Shown: positions 53,567 to 63,801, numbered from the stretch's first letter. The stretch: DNA of 64,000 nucleotides from Dyadobacter subterraneus (GCF_015221875.1 NZ_JACYGY010000001.1:5806501-5870500), one strand, 5' to 3'. The notes: generated from the letters alone by a model not told the origin. Made by a program: numbers and translations.

Positions 53567-55039
53567 CTATTCCAATTTCCAATCTCCGCGGTATGTGCGT
53601 TTCACAAACTGATTCGCTTCGTCAAAGTTGGTAATTTTCATATTGGTACCATCCCATAGCAATTTTTTGCGTCCAGGGAAGTCAAAACCTTTTCCATCAG
53701 CTCTTGCCTGGCGAAGGTTGTAGCTGCGGATACCAAGGTTACCCATAATTACGGTTTCAGTAAGCGGACCAGCATAATCAAAAGAAGAAGTCAACGCTTT
53801 GTGTTCTTTGCTTTGGTAACCAGCTTTACAAGCATCAGACCATGCAACATGGTGACCGAATTCTGGCATCGGTGTGTATTTGTTACCAAAATCACCTTCC
53901 TTATATTCCAGTTTTGTACCATTTTTCAAGTAAACTTTTGGTGCTTTACCATACGTTCCGCAAGTCATCACACCTTTTTCGCCGATCAATAAAACACCAT
54001 TGCTGCTGTCTGGTTCTCCAAGTGGTTCATCAGCAGGAATCAAATCGGGATGGAACGGACGTAAGCCTCCGTCATGCCATGTTAGTGTAACTGCTGATTT
54101 ATTAACCTTATTGGCTGGGAATTTCAACTGAACTCTCGCCGATGGCGGACAGCCCTCAGGAATATACTCAGCGTCCCAATCTTTGATAAATACTTGCCCT
54201 ACGCTACATTCAAGTTCAGTTGGATAACCAAGCCCTAATGTTCTGAAAGCAGGGTCAATTAGGTGACATCCCATATCTCCCAAAGCACCCGTTCCGAAAT
54301 TCCACCATCCACGCCATTTGAATGGATGCCATGCCGGATTATAGTCAACCCAGGGAGCGGAACCAACCCAAAGATCCCAGTCAAGTCCTTCCGGCGTTGG
54401 CATTTTTGCAGTCGGAACAGGAATTCCCTGCGGCCACACCGGACGGTTTGTCCAAACGTGCGCTTCATGCACATTACCGATAAGACCTTTGTTAAACCAT
54501 TCCTTCATTTGGTTTTGTGCAGGATTGGAAGCACCCTGGTTTCCCATCTGGGTCACCACTTTATATTTTCTCGCAGCCTCCGTAAGCATACGCGCTTCAT
54601 AAATATCATGTGTCAAAGGCTTTTGCACATATACGTGTTTTCCTCTTTGCATCGCCGCCATTGCGATGATCGCGTGCATATGATCCGTTGTAGAAACTGT
54701 TACTGCATCTATATCCTTGCCCATTTCATCAAACATGCGTCTGAAATCTTTATATTTCTTGGCATCCGGATGAAGTTCAAAATTCTTTTTTGCCTGGTTC
54801 CAGTCAACATCACAAAGTGCTACCAGATTTTCAGCACCTTTATTCCATGCATTGTTGGTATCCGAAAATCCTTTACCGCCAACACCAATACCGGCAATAT
54901 TCAATTTATCACTAGGAGCGATAAATCCTTTACCCAGTACGTTCCTTGGAACGATAAAAAAACTTCCCACTGCCGCCGCGGTAGTTTTCTGAAGAAAGTC
55001 ACGGCGCGTTACACCGCTTGGTTTATTCTCTGTACTCAT
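53567..55039 (-). CDS. Tat-exported Gfo/Idh/MocA-family oxidoreductase
   Basis: A 490-residue protein with a twin-arginine signal (VTRRDFLQKTTAAAVGSFF). The Rossmann motif is IAGIGVGGKGF (about 47-57), and the usual E-K-P of the active site appears as YVQKPLTHDIYEARM near 140, with Gln for Glu. The second half is the alpha/beta GFO C-terminal domain with HDGGLRPFHP. Such enzymes oxidise or reduce sugars or derivatives with bound NAD(P). They often act with DUF1080 proteins on keto-sugars; one is encoded at 10.4 kb but not adjacent. Confidence 0.88.
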   Translation of the reverse strand: MSTENKPSGVTRRDFLQKTTAAAVGSFFIVPRNVLGKGFIAPSDKLNIAGIGVGGKGFSDTNNAWNKGAENLVALCDVDWNQAKKNFELHPDAKKYKDFRRMFDEMGKDIDAVTVSTTDHMHAIIAMAAMQRGKHVYVQKPLTHDIYEARMLTEAARKYKVVTQMGNQGASNPAQNQMKEWFNKGLIGNVHEAHVWTNRPVWPQGIPVPTAKMPTPEGLDWDLWVGSAPWVDYNPAWHPFKWRGWWNFGTGALGDMGCHLIDPAFRTLGLGYPTELECSVGQVFIKDWDAEYIPEGCPPSARVQLKFPANKVNKSAVTLTWHDGGLRPFHPDLIPADEPLGEPDSSNGVLLIGEKGVMTCGTYGKAPKVYLKNGTKLEYKEGDFGNKYTPMPEFGHHVAWSDACKAGYQSKEHKALTSSFDYAGPLTETVIMGNLGIRSYNLRQARADGKGFDFPGRKKLLWDGTNMKITNFDEANQFVKRTYRGDWKLE

Positions 55040-55287
55040 CGGGTTTTGGTCTTAAATAAGATTAATAATAGTCAAAAGCGTAGTTGGACTAATTCTTACT
55101 GAATGGAAACAATCAGCGCTTAAATATACCAACGTTCGGCTATATAGTACTATTCTTTCTCATTATTTCACCATTACAATTTTAAATAAATTTATCCGGT
55201 TCTAAAATATTCCTGTGGTAAAATGCCCGGCAGTATGCCGTATTGGAATACTATTCACAATTGGAACTACCCATAAAACGGTTATGT

Positions 55288-55319
55288 TTTGAAGGGTGTG
55301 TATAATTCCTTTAACTTTG
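55288..55319 (+). promoter_or_regulatory. Promoter of the panD operon
   Basis: TTTG at 55288-55291, a 20-base spacer and TAACTTTG at 55312-55319, both matching the Bacteroidota consensus; panD begins 63 bases downstream. Confidence 0.68.
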
Positions 55320-55382
55320 CGGAATTTCCACGCATTCACAATAAAATTTCACTCATCGAACTGAGTAATGCAACTAACCATC

Positions 55383-55718
55383 ATGAAGTCCAAGATTCAC
55401 CGTGTTAAGGTGACTCAGGCAGAATTAAATTACGTAGGAAGTATCACCATCGACGAAGACCTGATGGATGCAGCCGGATTACTTGAAAATGAACAGGTTC
55501 ACATTGTTAATAATAATAATGGAGAACGTTTTGTGACGTATGTAATTAAAGGAGAACGCAATAGCGGAATGATCTGCCTTAATGGCGCAGCAGCCCGCAG
55601 GGTACAGATTGGTGATATCATTATCATTATATCGTATGCCAGCATGACTCCCGAGGAAGCAAAATCTTACAAACCTTTGGTTGTTTTTCCTGACCATAAC
55701 AATCAGCTGGTATCTTAG
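55383..55718 (+). CDS. panD: Aspartate 1-decarboxylase (pyruvoyl enzyme precursor)
   Basis: A 111-residue precursor from the ATG at 55383 ([20 protein letters not shown]); an ATG 15 bases upstream would add MQLTI. Self-cleavage between Gly19 and Ser20 in YVGSITID gives the pyruvoyl group. [27 protein letters not shown] and [11 protein letters not shown] complete the barrel. It converts aspartate to beta-alanine for pantothenate. The next three genes follow on the same strand within 100 bases each and may be co-transcribed. Confidence 0.96.
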   Translation: MKSKIHRVKVTQAELNYVGSITIDEDLMDAAGLLENEQVHIVNNNNGERFVTYVIKGERNSGMICLNGAAARRVQIGDIIIIISYASMTPEEAKSYKPLVVFPDHNNQLVS

Positions 55719-55766
55719 TTATCAGCTGCCAGCCTGTCAAATTATTCAAAACCGAAATTTATTAAA

Positions 55767-56801
55767 ATGAAAAGCGCACTACGCTACATTATCTCGCTGG
55801 GACTGGCGGGTGGTTTGATCTGGTTCGTTTTTAAGGATATCGATCTTGATGATATGCTTAAAAGATTCGCTCAGGCCGATTGGCGTTGGATAGCGCTTTC
55901 CTGTGTACTTCTAATATTTGCACACATTACCCGCGCCTGGCGTTGGGGAATGCTGATGGAGCCTTTGGGTTATAAACCAAAACTTTTGAACAGTACAGTA
56001 TCTGTGTTGACTGGCTATTTTGCCAACTATATCGTTCCAAGAATGGGTGAAGTAACCCGCTGCGGTACACTTTACAGACTTGAAAAAATTCCTGTAAATC
56101 TTAGTTTTGGTACTGTCGTTGCAGAAAGGATTTTTGACGTGATCATTCTTTTAGGTCTTATTGGTTTAAATTTCATTCTGGAATTTGATCGCCTCAGCAG
56201 CTTTTTTACAGAAATGTTTCAAAGTAAAATTCAGGGAAGCGGACAGCCGCAAACTGGCCCTAATGTCTTTCTGATTATTGGAGGTATTTTTTTTCTGGCA
56301 GGAATTATTGCTTTGATCGTCATTTTAAGAAGCAGTGCGCTTCGCGATAAATTGATGCAAAATGCGATTGTTCAAAAGATTGTAGGCTTTCTGCAAGGAA
56401 TGCTGGAAGGTTTGCTGAGTGTAAGAAAATTAAAAAATCCTGGCTTATTTTTTCTGAGCACAGCTATGATCTGGATTTTCTATTATCTGGTTTCTTATGT
56501 TCTTTTCTTTTGCATTCCGGAGACTTCTCAACTGGGATTATTAGCCGGACTTACTTTGCTGGTAGTTGGGTCAATCGGTATGACGGCACCTACACAGGGA
56601 GGAATCGGAGCATATCATTTACTGGTTGGAAGTGTAATGGTTCTGTATGGTTTGACACAAAAAGATGGTATTACTTTGGCAACTTTTATTCACGGTACGC
56701 AAATGTTATTTATGCTGGTAGTAGGCGCTTTTGCATTCTTGTTCGTACTAGTTCAGAATAAAGCAACCGACGAACCGGTTGCAGCAGTTACAAATAATTA
56801 A
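55767..56801 (+). CDS. Lysylphosphatidylglycerol synthase transmembrane / flippase-like (UPF0104) protein
   Basis: A 344-residue inner membrane protein with about eight hydrophobic segments. It has the family landmarks RAWRWGMLMEPLGY, GYFANYIVPRMGEVTRCGTLYR (about 88-110) and, toward the end, GMTAPTQGGIGAYHLLVGSV. The MprF-type membrane domain moves lipids or lipid-linked molecules across the membrane; the synthase domain is absent. Substrate unknown. It is 48 bases downstream of panD and 35 bases upstream of a heptose adenylyltransferase gene, which weakly suggests a cell-envelope role. Confidence 0.85.
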   Translation: MKSALRYIISLGLAGGLIWFVFKDIDLDDMLKRFAQADWRWIALSCVLLIFAHITRAWRWGMLMEPLGYKPKLLNSTVSVLTGYFANYIVPRMGEVTRCGTLYRLEKIPVNLSFGTVVAERIFDVIILLGLIGLNFILEFDRLSSFFTEMFQSKIQGSGQPQTGPNVFLIIGGIFFLAGIIALIVILRSSALRDKLMQNAIVQKIVGFLQGMLEGLLSVRKLKNPGLFFLSTAMIWIFYYLVSYVLFFCIPETSQLGLLAGLTLLVVGSIGMTAPTQGGIGAYHLLVGSVMVLYGLTQKDGITLATFIHGTQMLFMLVVGAFAFLFVLVQNKATDEPVAAVTNN

Positions 56802-56836
56802 TCCATTTTTCCTAAAACCAAAAATATTATTTGAGA

Positions 56837-57322
56837 ATGAACGCGACAGAAAGTAAGATCGTACGCATTGAAGAAGCAAAAACGCTGATTGAAGATTGGC
56901 AAAGAGCAGGCCAGAAAGTTGTTTTCACCAATGGCTGTTTTGATATTGTACATTTAGGACATATTGATTACCTGGAAAAAGCGCATGCTTTGGGAGGAAG
57001 ACTGGTACTCGGACTCAATACAGATGCATCGGTAAGCCGCTTAAAAGGTCCGCTTCGCCCTGTTGTAAATGAGTATGCCCGCGCACGTTTGATGGCAGCT
57101 TTGTCATTTGTAGATGCTGTCATTTTGTTCGACGAACCTACGCCAAGTGAGCTGATTGAGGCGCTAAAACCTGACATTTTGGTAAAAGGTGACGATTATA
57201 CAGTCGAAAATATCGCTGGCGCAGATTTTGTTCTTAGTAATGGAGGAGAGGTAAAAACGATAGCACTTGTCAAAGGATATTCAACTTCCGCGGTGATCGA
57301 GAAGATTAAACAAGGATATTAA
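56837..57322 (+). CDS. rfaE2: D-glycero-beta-D-manno-heptose 1-phosphate adenylyltransferase
   Basis: A 161-residue nucleotidyltransferase from the ATG at 56837 (a TTG at 56831 would add two residues). The motif VFTNGCFDIVHLGHIDYL contains the H-x-G-H ATP-binding site, and LKPDILVKGDDYTVENIAG and VKGYSTSAVIEKI close the domain. It corresponds to the C-terminal half of E. coli HldE, here stand-alone, and makes ADP-heptose for LPS or S-layer glycans. The kinase half and epimerase are not in the window. Confidence 0.93.
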   Translation: MNATESKIVRIEEAKTLIEDWQRAGQKVVFTNGCFDIVHLGHIDYLEKAHALGGRLVLGLNTDASVSRLKGPLRPVVNEYARARLMAALSFVDAVILFDEPTPSELIEALKPDILVKGDDYTVENIAGADFVLSNGGEVKTIALVKGYSTSAVIEKIKQGY

Positions 57323-57417
57323 GATTAAAATATTTTTTACATAAGTGACTAATATCGATCGCTCCGTTTAAGTATTGAAATTTAATTTTTCATAACAACT
57401 ATAAAAGAGAAAAAGAT

Positions 57418-58098
57418 ATGATGGGTGCATATGTAATTGGTATACTTGTCATGCTCATTAGCGTTTACGTTCAATGGCGTTTGAAAAGTAAGTTTGAAGA
57501 ATATTCACAAGTTGGACTAAGCAACGGAATGAGCGGCCGCGAGATCGCTGAGAAAATGCTTAGAGATAGCGGAATTTATGATGTTCGGGTTGTTTCCGTT
57601 GAAGGACAACTTACTGATCATTATAATCCGGAAGATAAAACAGTAAATCTGAGTCCTGATGTATTTCATGGACGCAGTGTATCGGCAGCAGCGGTAGCTT
57701 CTCACGAATGTGGGCACGCTGTTCAGCATGCAACGGCTTACAAATGGCTGCAATTCCGTTCAAAGATGGTTCCGTTTCTAAGCATTTCATCCCGTTATAT
57801 GCAGTGGGTGATTTTGGGAGGTATTTTGTTACTGAACACAACACCACTTCCATTGACAATCGGAGTTGCATTATTTGCACTTACTACGCTTTTCACGTTC
57901 ATTACACTTCCTGTTGAATACGACGCGAGTAACAGAGCTTTGGCCTGGATTCAGCAAAACAGAGTGGTAAACGAAAGAGAATATATCATGGCTGCTGACG
58001 CCTTGAAATGGGCAGCAAGAACATATCTTGTAGCAGCAATCGGTTCCTTAGCCACTTTGCTTTACTACGTAACCATTCTAATGGGCAGAAGAGATTAA
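57418..58098 (+). CDS. Zinc-dependent neutral metallopeptidase (YugP-like)
   Basis: A 226-residue membrane protein. It has an N-terminal helix (about 3-20), then SHECGHAVQHATAYKW near 95-110 with the H-E-x-x-H zinc motif, then two or three membrane segments and a C-terminal helix. The family (neutral zinc metallopeptidase 2) is conserved in many bacteria and its substrates are unknown. An AG-rich stretch before the ATG supports the start. It ends before a terminator and is probably the last gene of the panD operon. Confidence 0.87.
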   Translation: MMGAYVIGILVMLISVYVQWRLKSKFEEYSQVGLSNGMSGREIAEKMLRDSGIYDVRVVSVEGQLTDHYNPEDKTVNLSPDVFHGRSVSAAAVASHECGHAVQHATAYKWLQFRSKMVPFLSISSRYMQWVILGGILLLNTTPLPLTIGVALFALTTLFTFITLPVEYDASNRALAWIQQNRVVNEREYIMAADALKWAARTYLVAAIGSLATLLYYVTILMGRRD

Positions 58099-58128
58099 TT
58101 TGATTTTTTAATCAAAGTTTGAATATTG

Positions 58129-58171
58129 AGAGAAGTCAGCTTTTTGTAAGTTGACTTCTCTTTTTTGTTTA
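58129..58171 (+). terminator. Intrinsic terminator after the metallopeptidase gene
   Basis: Stem AGAGAAGTCA...TGACTTCTCT with an inner imperfect extension and a T6 tail. Confidence 0.82.
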
Positions 58172-58233
58172 GGTATATTTGTTTTACTGCATCAACTATA
58201 AAATTAAAATCCCGTAAAACAATAAAGTAATTA

Positions 58234-58620
58234 ATGGATTCAATATCAGAAGCCCGCCGACATATTGCTAATGCCAAAGAAATATTAAGTGAGAAGGCAA
58301 AAAAGGAAGATGGCCGTTATCAGGATAAAAAATATGTAAAAATGGCTGGTCATACAGCTTGCACTGGTGTGTTATTAGCTTTGGATATTTTATTGGGCAA
58401 TAAGAAAAAGTCAACCAGAAAGAGTGTAGAATGGTATCAGTACGAATTATCAACAATTGATAAGAAAATGACCGGTGCTTTTGCAAATGTTTATGAAATA
58501 CTTCACTTGTCTATGGGTTATGAGGGAGCTCAAAATGCCAAAGTTGCCGCAATTGGATTAAAAGAAGCTGAAAATATTATTAGCTGGACAGAAACCAGAA
58601 TTCAGAAATTCAAAAATTAA
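58234..58620 (+). CDS. DUF5618-like small helical protein
   Basis: A 128-residue protein without signal or membrane segments, predicted to be nearly all helix: SEARRHIANAKEILSEKAKKEDGRYQDKKYVKMAGHTACTGVLLALD and KKMTGAFANVYEILHLSMGYEGAQNAKVAAIGLKEAENIISWTE (described in parts). The RYQDKKYVKMAG...ALD region and overall helix layout fit the DUF5618 group of Bacteroidota, which has a HEPN-like outline. No R-x4-6-H RNase motif is obvious and no nucleotidyltransferase partner is adjacent. Function unknown. Confidence 0.6.
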   Translation: MDSISEARRHIANAKEILSEKAKKEDGRYQDKKYVKMAGHTACTGVLLALDILLGNKKKSTRKSVEWYQYELSTIDKKMTGAFANVYEILHLSMGYEGAQNAKVAAIGLKEAENIISWTETRIQKFKN

Positions 58621-58640
58621 CTTCTTATTTAATCCACAAC

Positions 58641-59810
58641 TCACTTCCGCTGATTCCAATAAATCACAACATTATGCGTCGAGCGGCCGGAAGCTATAAC
58701 ATCCAGATCTCCATCTCCATCCAGGTCGGCTGTCGTTAAATCCTCACAAGCGATTTTGATTTTATCATCCAGTGAATATTCCTGCCATTTTTTCCCCTCC
58801 GCATCCATACCAACAAACATTCTTACGCCCATCTGATCCGCCACATTTGGATTTCGCCAGCCCACAACAATCTGATCACGGCCTTGTCCGAAAAAATCTG
58901 CGCAGGCTAATGCGTGTCCTTCTTTCATTTTATCCGTTAAAACAGTTCTGTTATCTTTTGAATAAACCACCAGAGAATTTCCATGCATTGGCTCAACCGA
59001 TGTCGAAAAAAGCTGATTTTTACCCAAACTGCCCATTCTGATCTCTCCTACTCCTTGTCCCGGAATCATCCAGTTTCCCGAAGGCGCCCATCCACCCACG
59101 CCATTTAAAAATACCTGAACACCTTCTTTACTTGCAACAGCTAATCCAACAAAACGGCCAGGAACTTCCATTGGTTGGAAATTATGCGTCATGTGCATAT
59201 TTGTTTCAATCAGATTATAACCCCACAATCCCTTTCGATTTTCGGGCACATCGAAAGCGATCATATTTACGCCCGCTCCCACTCCATTCACATTTCCTTC
59301 TCCATGCAGCGGCAAAACGATTAACTGAAAAGTATTGTCTTCCCGTTTCACCCATTGCATTCTGTGAATAGTCACTTCATGATGTAAACGCACAGGCTCC
59401 CAAAGTTTTGTTCTGTCCTCCGTTGGAGACAAATAAAATACAGCCCCCGATAATTTGTTATTTTTTGTTTCAGAAGGATTCCATTGTGCACCTACCGCAA
59501 TTTCCACCTTTCCGTCTCCATCAATATCCCTTGCGGCGATACATACATTATCCTGTTCCGTAAGATCTTTTGCAATGACATAACGTATCCACGTTGCAGC
59601 TTTTTCACCTGGATTTTTGTACCAAACAATTTCTTTTTTATCCGCCAGCAAAATATCAGGTTTTCCATCACCGTCCACATCTCCTGTCGTCACCCCATAA
59701 CCAATGCTGATTTCGCCATCAATCACTTCTCCTTTAAATGTAGCCGTCTGACTGTTAGATTTAAAATGGAAAAGTAAAATGAGAACGAAGGATAATATTT
59801 GTTTTTTCAT
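58641..59810 (-). CDS. Exported FG-GAP/VCBS-repeat protein
   Basis: A 389-residue protein with a signal peptide (end near SNSQTA) and FG-GAP-type repeats with Asp-rich calcium loops: [18 protein letters not shown] (about 37-54), [20 protein letters not shown] (about 92-111) and [17 protein letters not shown] near the C-terminus, with further blades between. It should form a seven-bladed propeller in the periplasm or at the surface. Such proteins are common near glycan-degrading genes. The ligand is unknown. Confidence 0.85.
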   Translation of the reverse strand: MKKQILSFVLILLFHFKSNSQTATFKGEVIDGEISIGYGVTTGDVDGDGKPDILLADKKEIVWYKNPGEKAATWIRYVIAKDLTEQDNVCIAARDIDGDGKVEIAVGAQWNPSETKNNKLSGAVFYLSPTEDRTKLWEPVRLHHEVTIHRMQWVKREDNTFQLIVLPLHGEGNVNGVGAGVNMIAFDVPENRKGLWGYNLIETNMHMTHNFQPMEVPGRFVGLAVASKEGVQVFLNGVGGWAPSGNWMIPGQGVGEIRMGSLGKNQLFSTSVEPMHGNSLVVYSKDNRTVLTDKMKEGHALACADFFGQGRDQIVVGWRNPNVADQMGVRMFVGMDAEGKKWQEYSLDDKIKIACEDLTTADLDGDGDLDVIASGRSTHNVVIYWNQRK

Positions 59811-59910
59811 AGATTAATTTTTCAATTTCAATGCCAGGAAGAGCTCATAAAGCCTACTTTTTCACAATATACTTCAAAAACATTACCTCTTGCATTTCAA
59901 AACACACATT

Positions 59911-59944
59911 TTTGCTTCGCTTTGGTCTGCTTTTCATACTTTTG
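59911..59944 (+). promoter_or_regulatory. Promoter of gcvT
   Basis: TTTG at 59911-59914, a 22-base spacer and TACTTTTG at 59937-59944. It places transcription downstream of several in-frame upstream ATGs and supports the start at 59973. Confidence 0.6.
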
Positions 59945-59972
59945 TAGTTTACAGAGAACCAAAAACCATTTT

Positions 59973-61055
59973 ATGAAAACCGTTCCCCTACACCAGGTCC
60001 ACGTTGAGTTAGGTGCCAAAATAGTACCCTTTGCAGGTTTTGAGATGCCAGTGCGCTATTCTTCTGATATGGAAGAGCATCACACGGTCCGCAATAACGT
60101 AGGTGTTTTCGATGTGTCACACATGGGGGAATTTAGTGTTAAAGGTCCGGGCGCCCTTGATCTGATACAAAAAGTAACGTCCAACGACGCTTCGGCGCTA
60201 TTTGACGGAAAAGTACAATACAGCTATTTGCCAAATGCTGATGGCGGTGTTGTGGATGATTTGCTTGTTTATCGTTACAATGCAGAAGAATATCTTTTGG
60301 TTGTAAACGCTTCCAACATAGAAAAAGACTGGAACTGGATTCAAAGCCATAATACGGAAGGTGTTGAAATGAAAAACCTTTCTGACGAATTATGTCTTTT
60401 GGCTGTTCAGGGCCCAAATGCTACTGCGACGCTGCAAAAATTAACGACTGTTGATTTGTCGGCCATGGATTATTATACATTTCAGGTTGGCACAATGGCA
60501 GGAATTGAAGATGTCATTATTTCGGCGACGGGTTATACCGGCGCGGGCGGATTTGAGATTTATATCAAAAACGAAGACGCAAAAAAAATGTGGGATGCCA
60601 TTTTTGAAGCTGGAAGTGAATTTATTATTCAGCCTGTCGGACTTGGTGCACGTGATACTTTGCGGCTGGAAAAAGGTTTTTGTTTATATGGAAATGATAT
60701 TGACGACAAAACTTCTCCGCTGGAAGCTGGCCTTGGCTGGGTTACCAAATTCACAAAAGATTTTATCAATTCTGATAATCTGAAAAGTCAGAAAGAAGCT
60801 GGTTTGAAAAATAAACTGGTAGGATTTGAAATGATCGACAGAGGAATTCCTCGTGGACATTATGAGCTTTGTGATGCCGAAGGACATAAATTGGGCGATG
60901 TAACATCCGGAACACAATCTCCAACTTTACAAAAAGGAATTGGCTTAGGTTATGTTCCAACTGCATACAGCAAACCGGAAACAGAAATTTTCGTTAAGGT
61001 GAGAGACCGCCTTTTGAAAGCAAAAGTTGTAAAACTACCTTTTGTAAAAGGCTGA
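59973..61055 (+). CDS. gcvT: Glycine cleavage system T protein (aminomethyltransferase)
   Basis: A 360-residue enzyme from the ATG at 59973 ([29 protein letters not shown]). Landmarks are [40 protein letters not shown] and [21 protein letters not shown]. It takes the aminomethyl group from H protein and passes a methylene to tetrahydrofolate. Length is normal. The frame is open far upstream, but that part lies before the promoter. The other gcv genes are not in the window. Confidence 0.96.
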   Translation: MKTVPLHQVHVELGAKIVPFAGFEMPVRYSSDMEEHHTVRNNVGVFDVSHMGEFSVKGPGALDLIQKVTSNDASALFDGKVQYSYLPNADGGVVDDLLVYRYNAEEYLLVVNASNIEKDWNWIQSHNTEGVEMKNLSDELCLLAVQGPNATATLQKLTTVDLSAMDYYTFQVGTMAGIEDVIISATGYTGAGGFEIYIKNEDAKKMWDAIFEAGSEFIIQPVGLGARDTLRLEKGFCLYGNDIDDKTSPLEAGLGWVTKFTKDFINSDNLKSQKEAGLKNKLVGFEMIDRGIPRGHYELCDAEGHKLGDVTSGTQSPTLQKGIGLGYVPTAYSKPETEIFVKVRDRLLKAKVVKLPFVKG

Positions 61056-61066
61056 TATACTATTTC

Positions 61067-61103
61067 TTGCCGGATTGAAAATTCAATCCGGCAATCTATT
61101 TTT
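61067..61103 (+). terminator. Intrinsic terminator after gcvT
   Basis: 13-bp stem TTGCCGGATTGAA / TTCAATCCGGCAA with a two-base loop; T-rich tail CTATTTTTG. Confidence 0.85.
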
Positions 61104-61143
61104 GTCTCAATTTTAATACCAATATTTCTGTTTAGTAGATTGT

Positions 61144-61854
61144 ATGAAGCACCTTGATGTTTGCCTTACCCCCGATTTATTGCATTTACATAAACTTGAT
61201 AATTCAATCGTTGTTGTTGCCGATATTTTCCGCGCCACTTCCTGCATGGTAACAGGACTTGCTTATGGCGTAAAAAGTATAACGCCCGTAGCAACAATAG
61301 AAGAATGTAAACTTTTACAAGACAGAGGATTTATTGCCGCAGCCGAAAGGGATGCTCATAAAGTAGAAGGATTTGACCTGGATAATTCCCCGTTCAGTTA
61401 TATGAACGAGCGATTAATTGGATCTGAAATTGCAATGACAACGACCAACGGAACGTTATCCATTGCAAAAGCGAGAGCCTCCGCGGTAAAAGTAATGGTT
61501 GGCGCTTTCTTAAATCTGGGAGCTTTGGCGAATCATTTAAGATCTGAACAATATGATGTGCTCGTACTTTGCGCAGGCTGGAAAGGCAGACCAAATCTTG
61601 AAGATACTTTGTTCGCAGGCGCTTTGGCAGAGGCATTGAAGGATCAGTTTATGCTAAGAGAAGATGGCACACTGATGGCGCAAAGACTTTATAATCAAAG
61701 CCGTGAAAACTTGCTTTCAGCTGTTTCCAATTCTTCCCACGTAAGAAGATTACAGCGACTGGGCATTTCTAAGGATATCGCTTATTGCTTACAGACAGAT
61801 CTTTATGATGTAGTTCCGGTTTTGAGAGGAACGACGCTGGTTGCAATGAACTAA
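61144..61854 (+). CDS. comB: 2-phosphosulfolactate phosphatase family protein (ComB)
   Basis: A 236-residue protein of the ComB family: VVVADIFRATSCMVTGLAYGVKSI near the start, ERDAHKVEGFDLDNSP, MTTTNGTLSIAKA and LCAGWKGRPNLEDTLFAGAL. In methanogens ComB removes phosphate from 2-phosphosulfolactate on the way to coenzyme M; in Bacteroidota a sulfolactate or capnine-type sulfonolipid role is possible. Length is normal. The secreted repeat protein starts 42 bases downstream and may be co-transcribed. Confidence 0.87.
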   Translation: MKHLDVCLTPDLLHLHKLDNSIVVVADIFRATSCMVTGLAYGVKSITPVATIEECKLLQDRGFIAAAERDAHKVEGFDLDNSPFSYMNERLIGSEIAMTTTNGTLSIAKARASAVKVMVGAFLNLGALANHLRSEQYDVLVLCAGWKGRPNLEDTLFAGALAEALKDQFMLREDGTLMAQRLYNQSRENLLSAVSNSSHVRRLQRLGISKDIAYCLQTDLYDVVPVLRGTTLVAMN

Positions 61855-61896
61855 CCGGTTCAATAATTTTGTAAAAATAAGTTTCAACAATTATAC

Positions 61897-63774
61897 ATGT
61901 CAAAATTCTTCATCATTGCTTTTCTTGGATTGCTGTTAAGTATAACGTGGGTTCAGGCTCAGGAAATTCCTTCCGAACCGCAGTCGGATACTACGCTGAC
62001 AAATCCTGTTGACGAAAAAGGTAAAAAACTAAAACCGGTAGCTGCTGATACGCTGTCAGAAAAAGAAGCAGAAGAACAGGTCTTAAAAGCGGCAAAAGCA
62101 GCCGGAGATACCGTTTACGCGTATAAAATTATTGCAGATGATTTGTCTTACATACAAGTTTGTCCTGGTACAACCATAACGCTTCCTTTCGTAACCGAAG
62201 GTCCTTTTGACGCAGACAACAATTTTATTGTACACATTATTGATCCGGCAGGAAAGTCCATACCAATCTCTTTGCCATCCAAGACCAGCCCCATAAGAGC
62301 TGTTATTCCTTCTTATAAAATTGGTGGGGAGGTTTATAAATTGCAGATTTTAAGTACCATTCCCGTTGTAAAAAGTCAGGAAGTTCCCATTCGTTTATTA
62401 CAAACTCCAACAGCAAGAATTGAAGTTGCTGATGGTACACAGGCTATTCGAATCATGCCGGGAAAAGAAGCACAGCTACGTATTAATTTACAAGGAAGTG
62501 CACCATGGACTTTCAGGCTTTCAGATAGCACGACGGTTCAAACGATGTCCAATCCATATTACATGTCGGTGAAACCGGCGCATGTTAAAGCATACCGGAT
62601 TATTGGTGTGTCAAACGCTTGTGGTAGCGGTGTGAGTACAGGGGAACCGATTGTTAATGTTGATGACAATCCTGAACCAAAACTTGAACTGAAAGAAGTT
62701 GACAAATTGGTTCGCGTTTGTACAGGGATTCCATTTCAGGTTCCTTTCAGCGCAACAGGGAAATTCAAGGCAGGAAATAAATTTGTAGTTCAAATTGCAG
62801 ATCATTCCGGTACATTTAAAACTATATCGTCGCCGGATACCACGGGTTATATAGCAGCCCAGATTCCTTCAACTTATAAGCCGGGTGATTACCGTTTGCG
62901 CGTTACCTCTTCGGCGCCTTATATGATAAGTCAAACTGCCAATATTACGATTGTGGCTCCAACGGTTGCAACTTTGCAAAGGGATTCATTACACTTGCCT
63001 GAAAATGGTTCTGGTGATTTGTCAGTCCGTTTTGACGGCGGAGGCCCCTGGTTTGTGCTTTTATCGGATGGAACGTACGAAAACAACATTATGGATTCAC
63101 CGCATAAAATCACGGTGAAACCTTATTACGATACTAATTTTCAAATCACTTCTGCCGGAGGACTTTGTGGTGTTGGGAAATTCTCAGGCCGTGCAAAAGT
63201 TACTGTAACAACGCCACCCGCAAGTATTACGATGGAAAAACTTCCGCAGTCGATTGTTTGCGCAGGAAGTAGTATTGAAATTCCATATAAAACAATTGGA
63301 AGATATTCTGCAACCAACCGGTTTGTTGTGCAGATTACTGATAAAAACGGAAGATTTGTTGATTTACCAACAACAGTAACTGCAACTACTTTTACCGCAA
63401 AAGTAACCCCGGCGGTTTCTCAGGGAGACACGATTCGCACGCAAAAAATCAGGATTATTTCTTCTTCTCCGGCAGTATCCAGTAAGGTTGAGGAAATCAA
63501 AGTTATTCCGAATAACAAAGCTGTTGGAGAAGTAACGGGTAAAGCCTTTATCGCTGCCGGAAGATCGACAAGAATTCAATTGAAATTTAAAAATGGATTA
63601 CCGCCATGGTCATTCACTTTATCAGACGGAACTGCGGTTAATGGAACATTCCTGAATCCGTATTTAATCACTGTAACACCGGCAGCCACTACGGAATATA
63701 CCATCAGTTCATTAAAAAGTGGCTGCGGAACCGGGACAAGTATGGGGTCTGCGCTAGTAACTGTTGATAAATAA
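61897..63774 (+). CDS. Exported protein with alternating Ig-like repeats
   Basis: A 625-residue protein with a signal peptide (end near VQAQE), an acidic/basic linker (about 25-75), and three pairs of alternating repeats. Type A: CPGTTITLPFVTEGPFDADNNFIV, CTGIPFQVPFSATGKFKAGN, CAGSSIEIPYKTIGRYSATN, each with N-x-F-V-V/I-x-I. Type B: APWTFRLSDSTTV, GPWFVLLSDGTY, PPWSFTLSDGTAV, each with a following ITVKP or MSVKP and an S-x-C-G end. Beta-sandwich folds are inferred. It has no clear T9SS C-terminal signal; its role may be surface adhesion or T9SS support, as porZ follows after 28 bases. Confidence 0.75.
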   Translation: MSKFFIIAFLGLLLSITWVQAQEIPSEPQSDTTLTNPVDEKGKKLKPVAADTLSEKEAEEQVLKAAKAAGDTVYAYKIIADDLSYIQVCPGTTITLPFVTEGPFDADNNFIVHIIDPAGKSIPISLPSKTSPIRAVIPSYKIGGEVYKLQILSTIPVVKSQEVPIRLLQTPTARIEVADGTQAIRIMPGKEAQLRINLQGSAPWTFRLSDSTTVQTMSNPYYMSVKPAHVKAYRIIGVSNACGSGVSTGEPIVNVDDNPEPKLELKEVDKLVRVCTGIPFQVPFSATGKFKAGNKFVVQIADHSGTFKTISSPDTTGYIAAQIPSTYKPGDYRLRVTSSAPYMISQTANITIVAPTVATLQRDSLHLPENGSGDLSVRFDGGGPWFVLLSDGTYENNIMDSPHKITVKPYYDTNFQITSAGGLCGVGKFSGRAKVTVTTPPASITMEKLPQSIVCAGSSIEIPYKTIGRYSATNRFVVQITDKNGRFVDLPTTVTATTFTAKVTPAVSQGDTIRTQKIRIISSSPAVSSKVEEIKVIPNNKAVGEVTGKAFIAAGRSTRIQLKFKNGLPPWSFTLSDGTAVNGTFLNPYLITVTPAATTEYTISSLKSGCGTGTSMGSALVTVDK

Positions 63775-63801
63775 TTTCTTAAACCCAAAGTAAAGGCGGA
63801 A

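Noticed and set aside
59799..59972. Upstream extension of gcvT
   Set aside because: It precedes the predicted promoter and has no match to the GcvT N-terminus.
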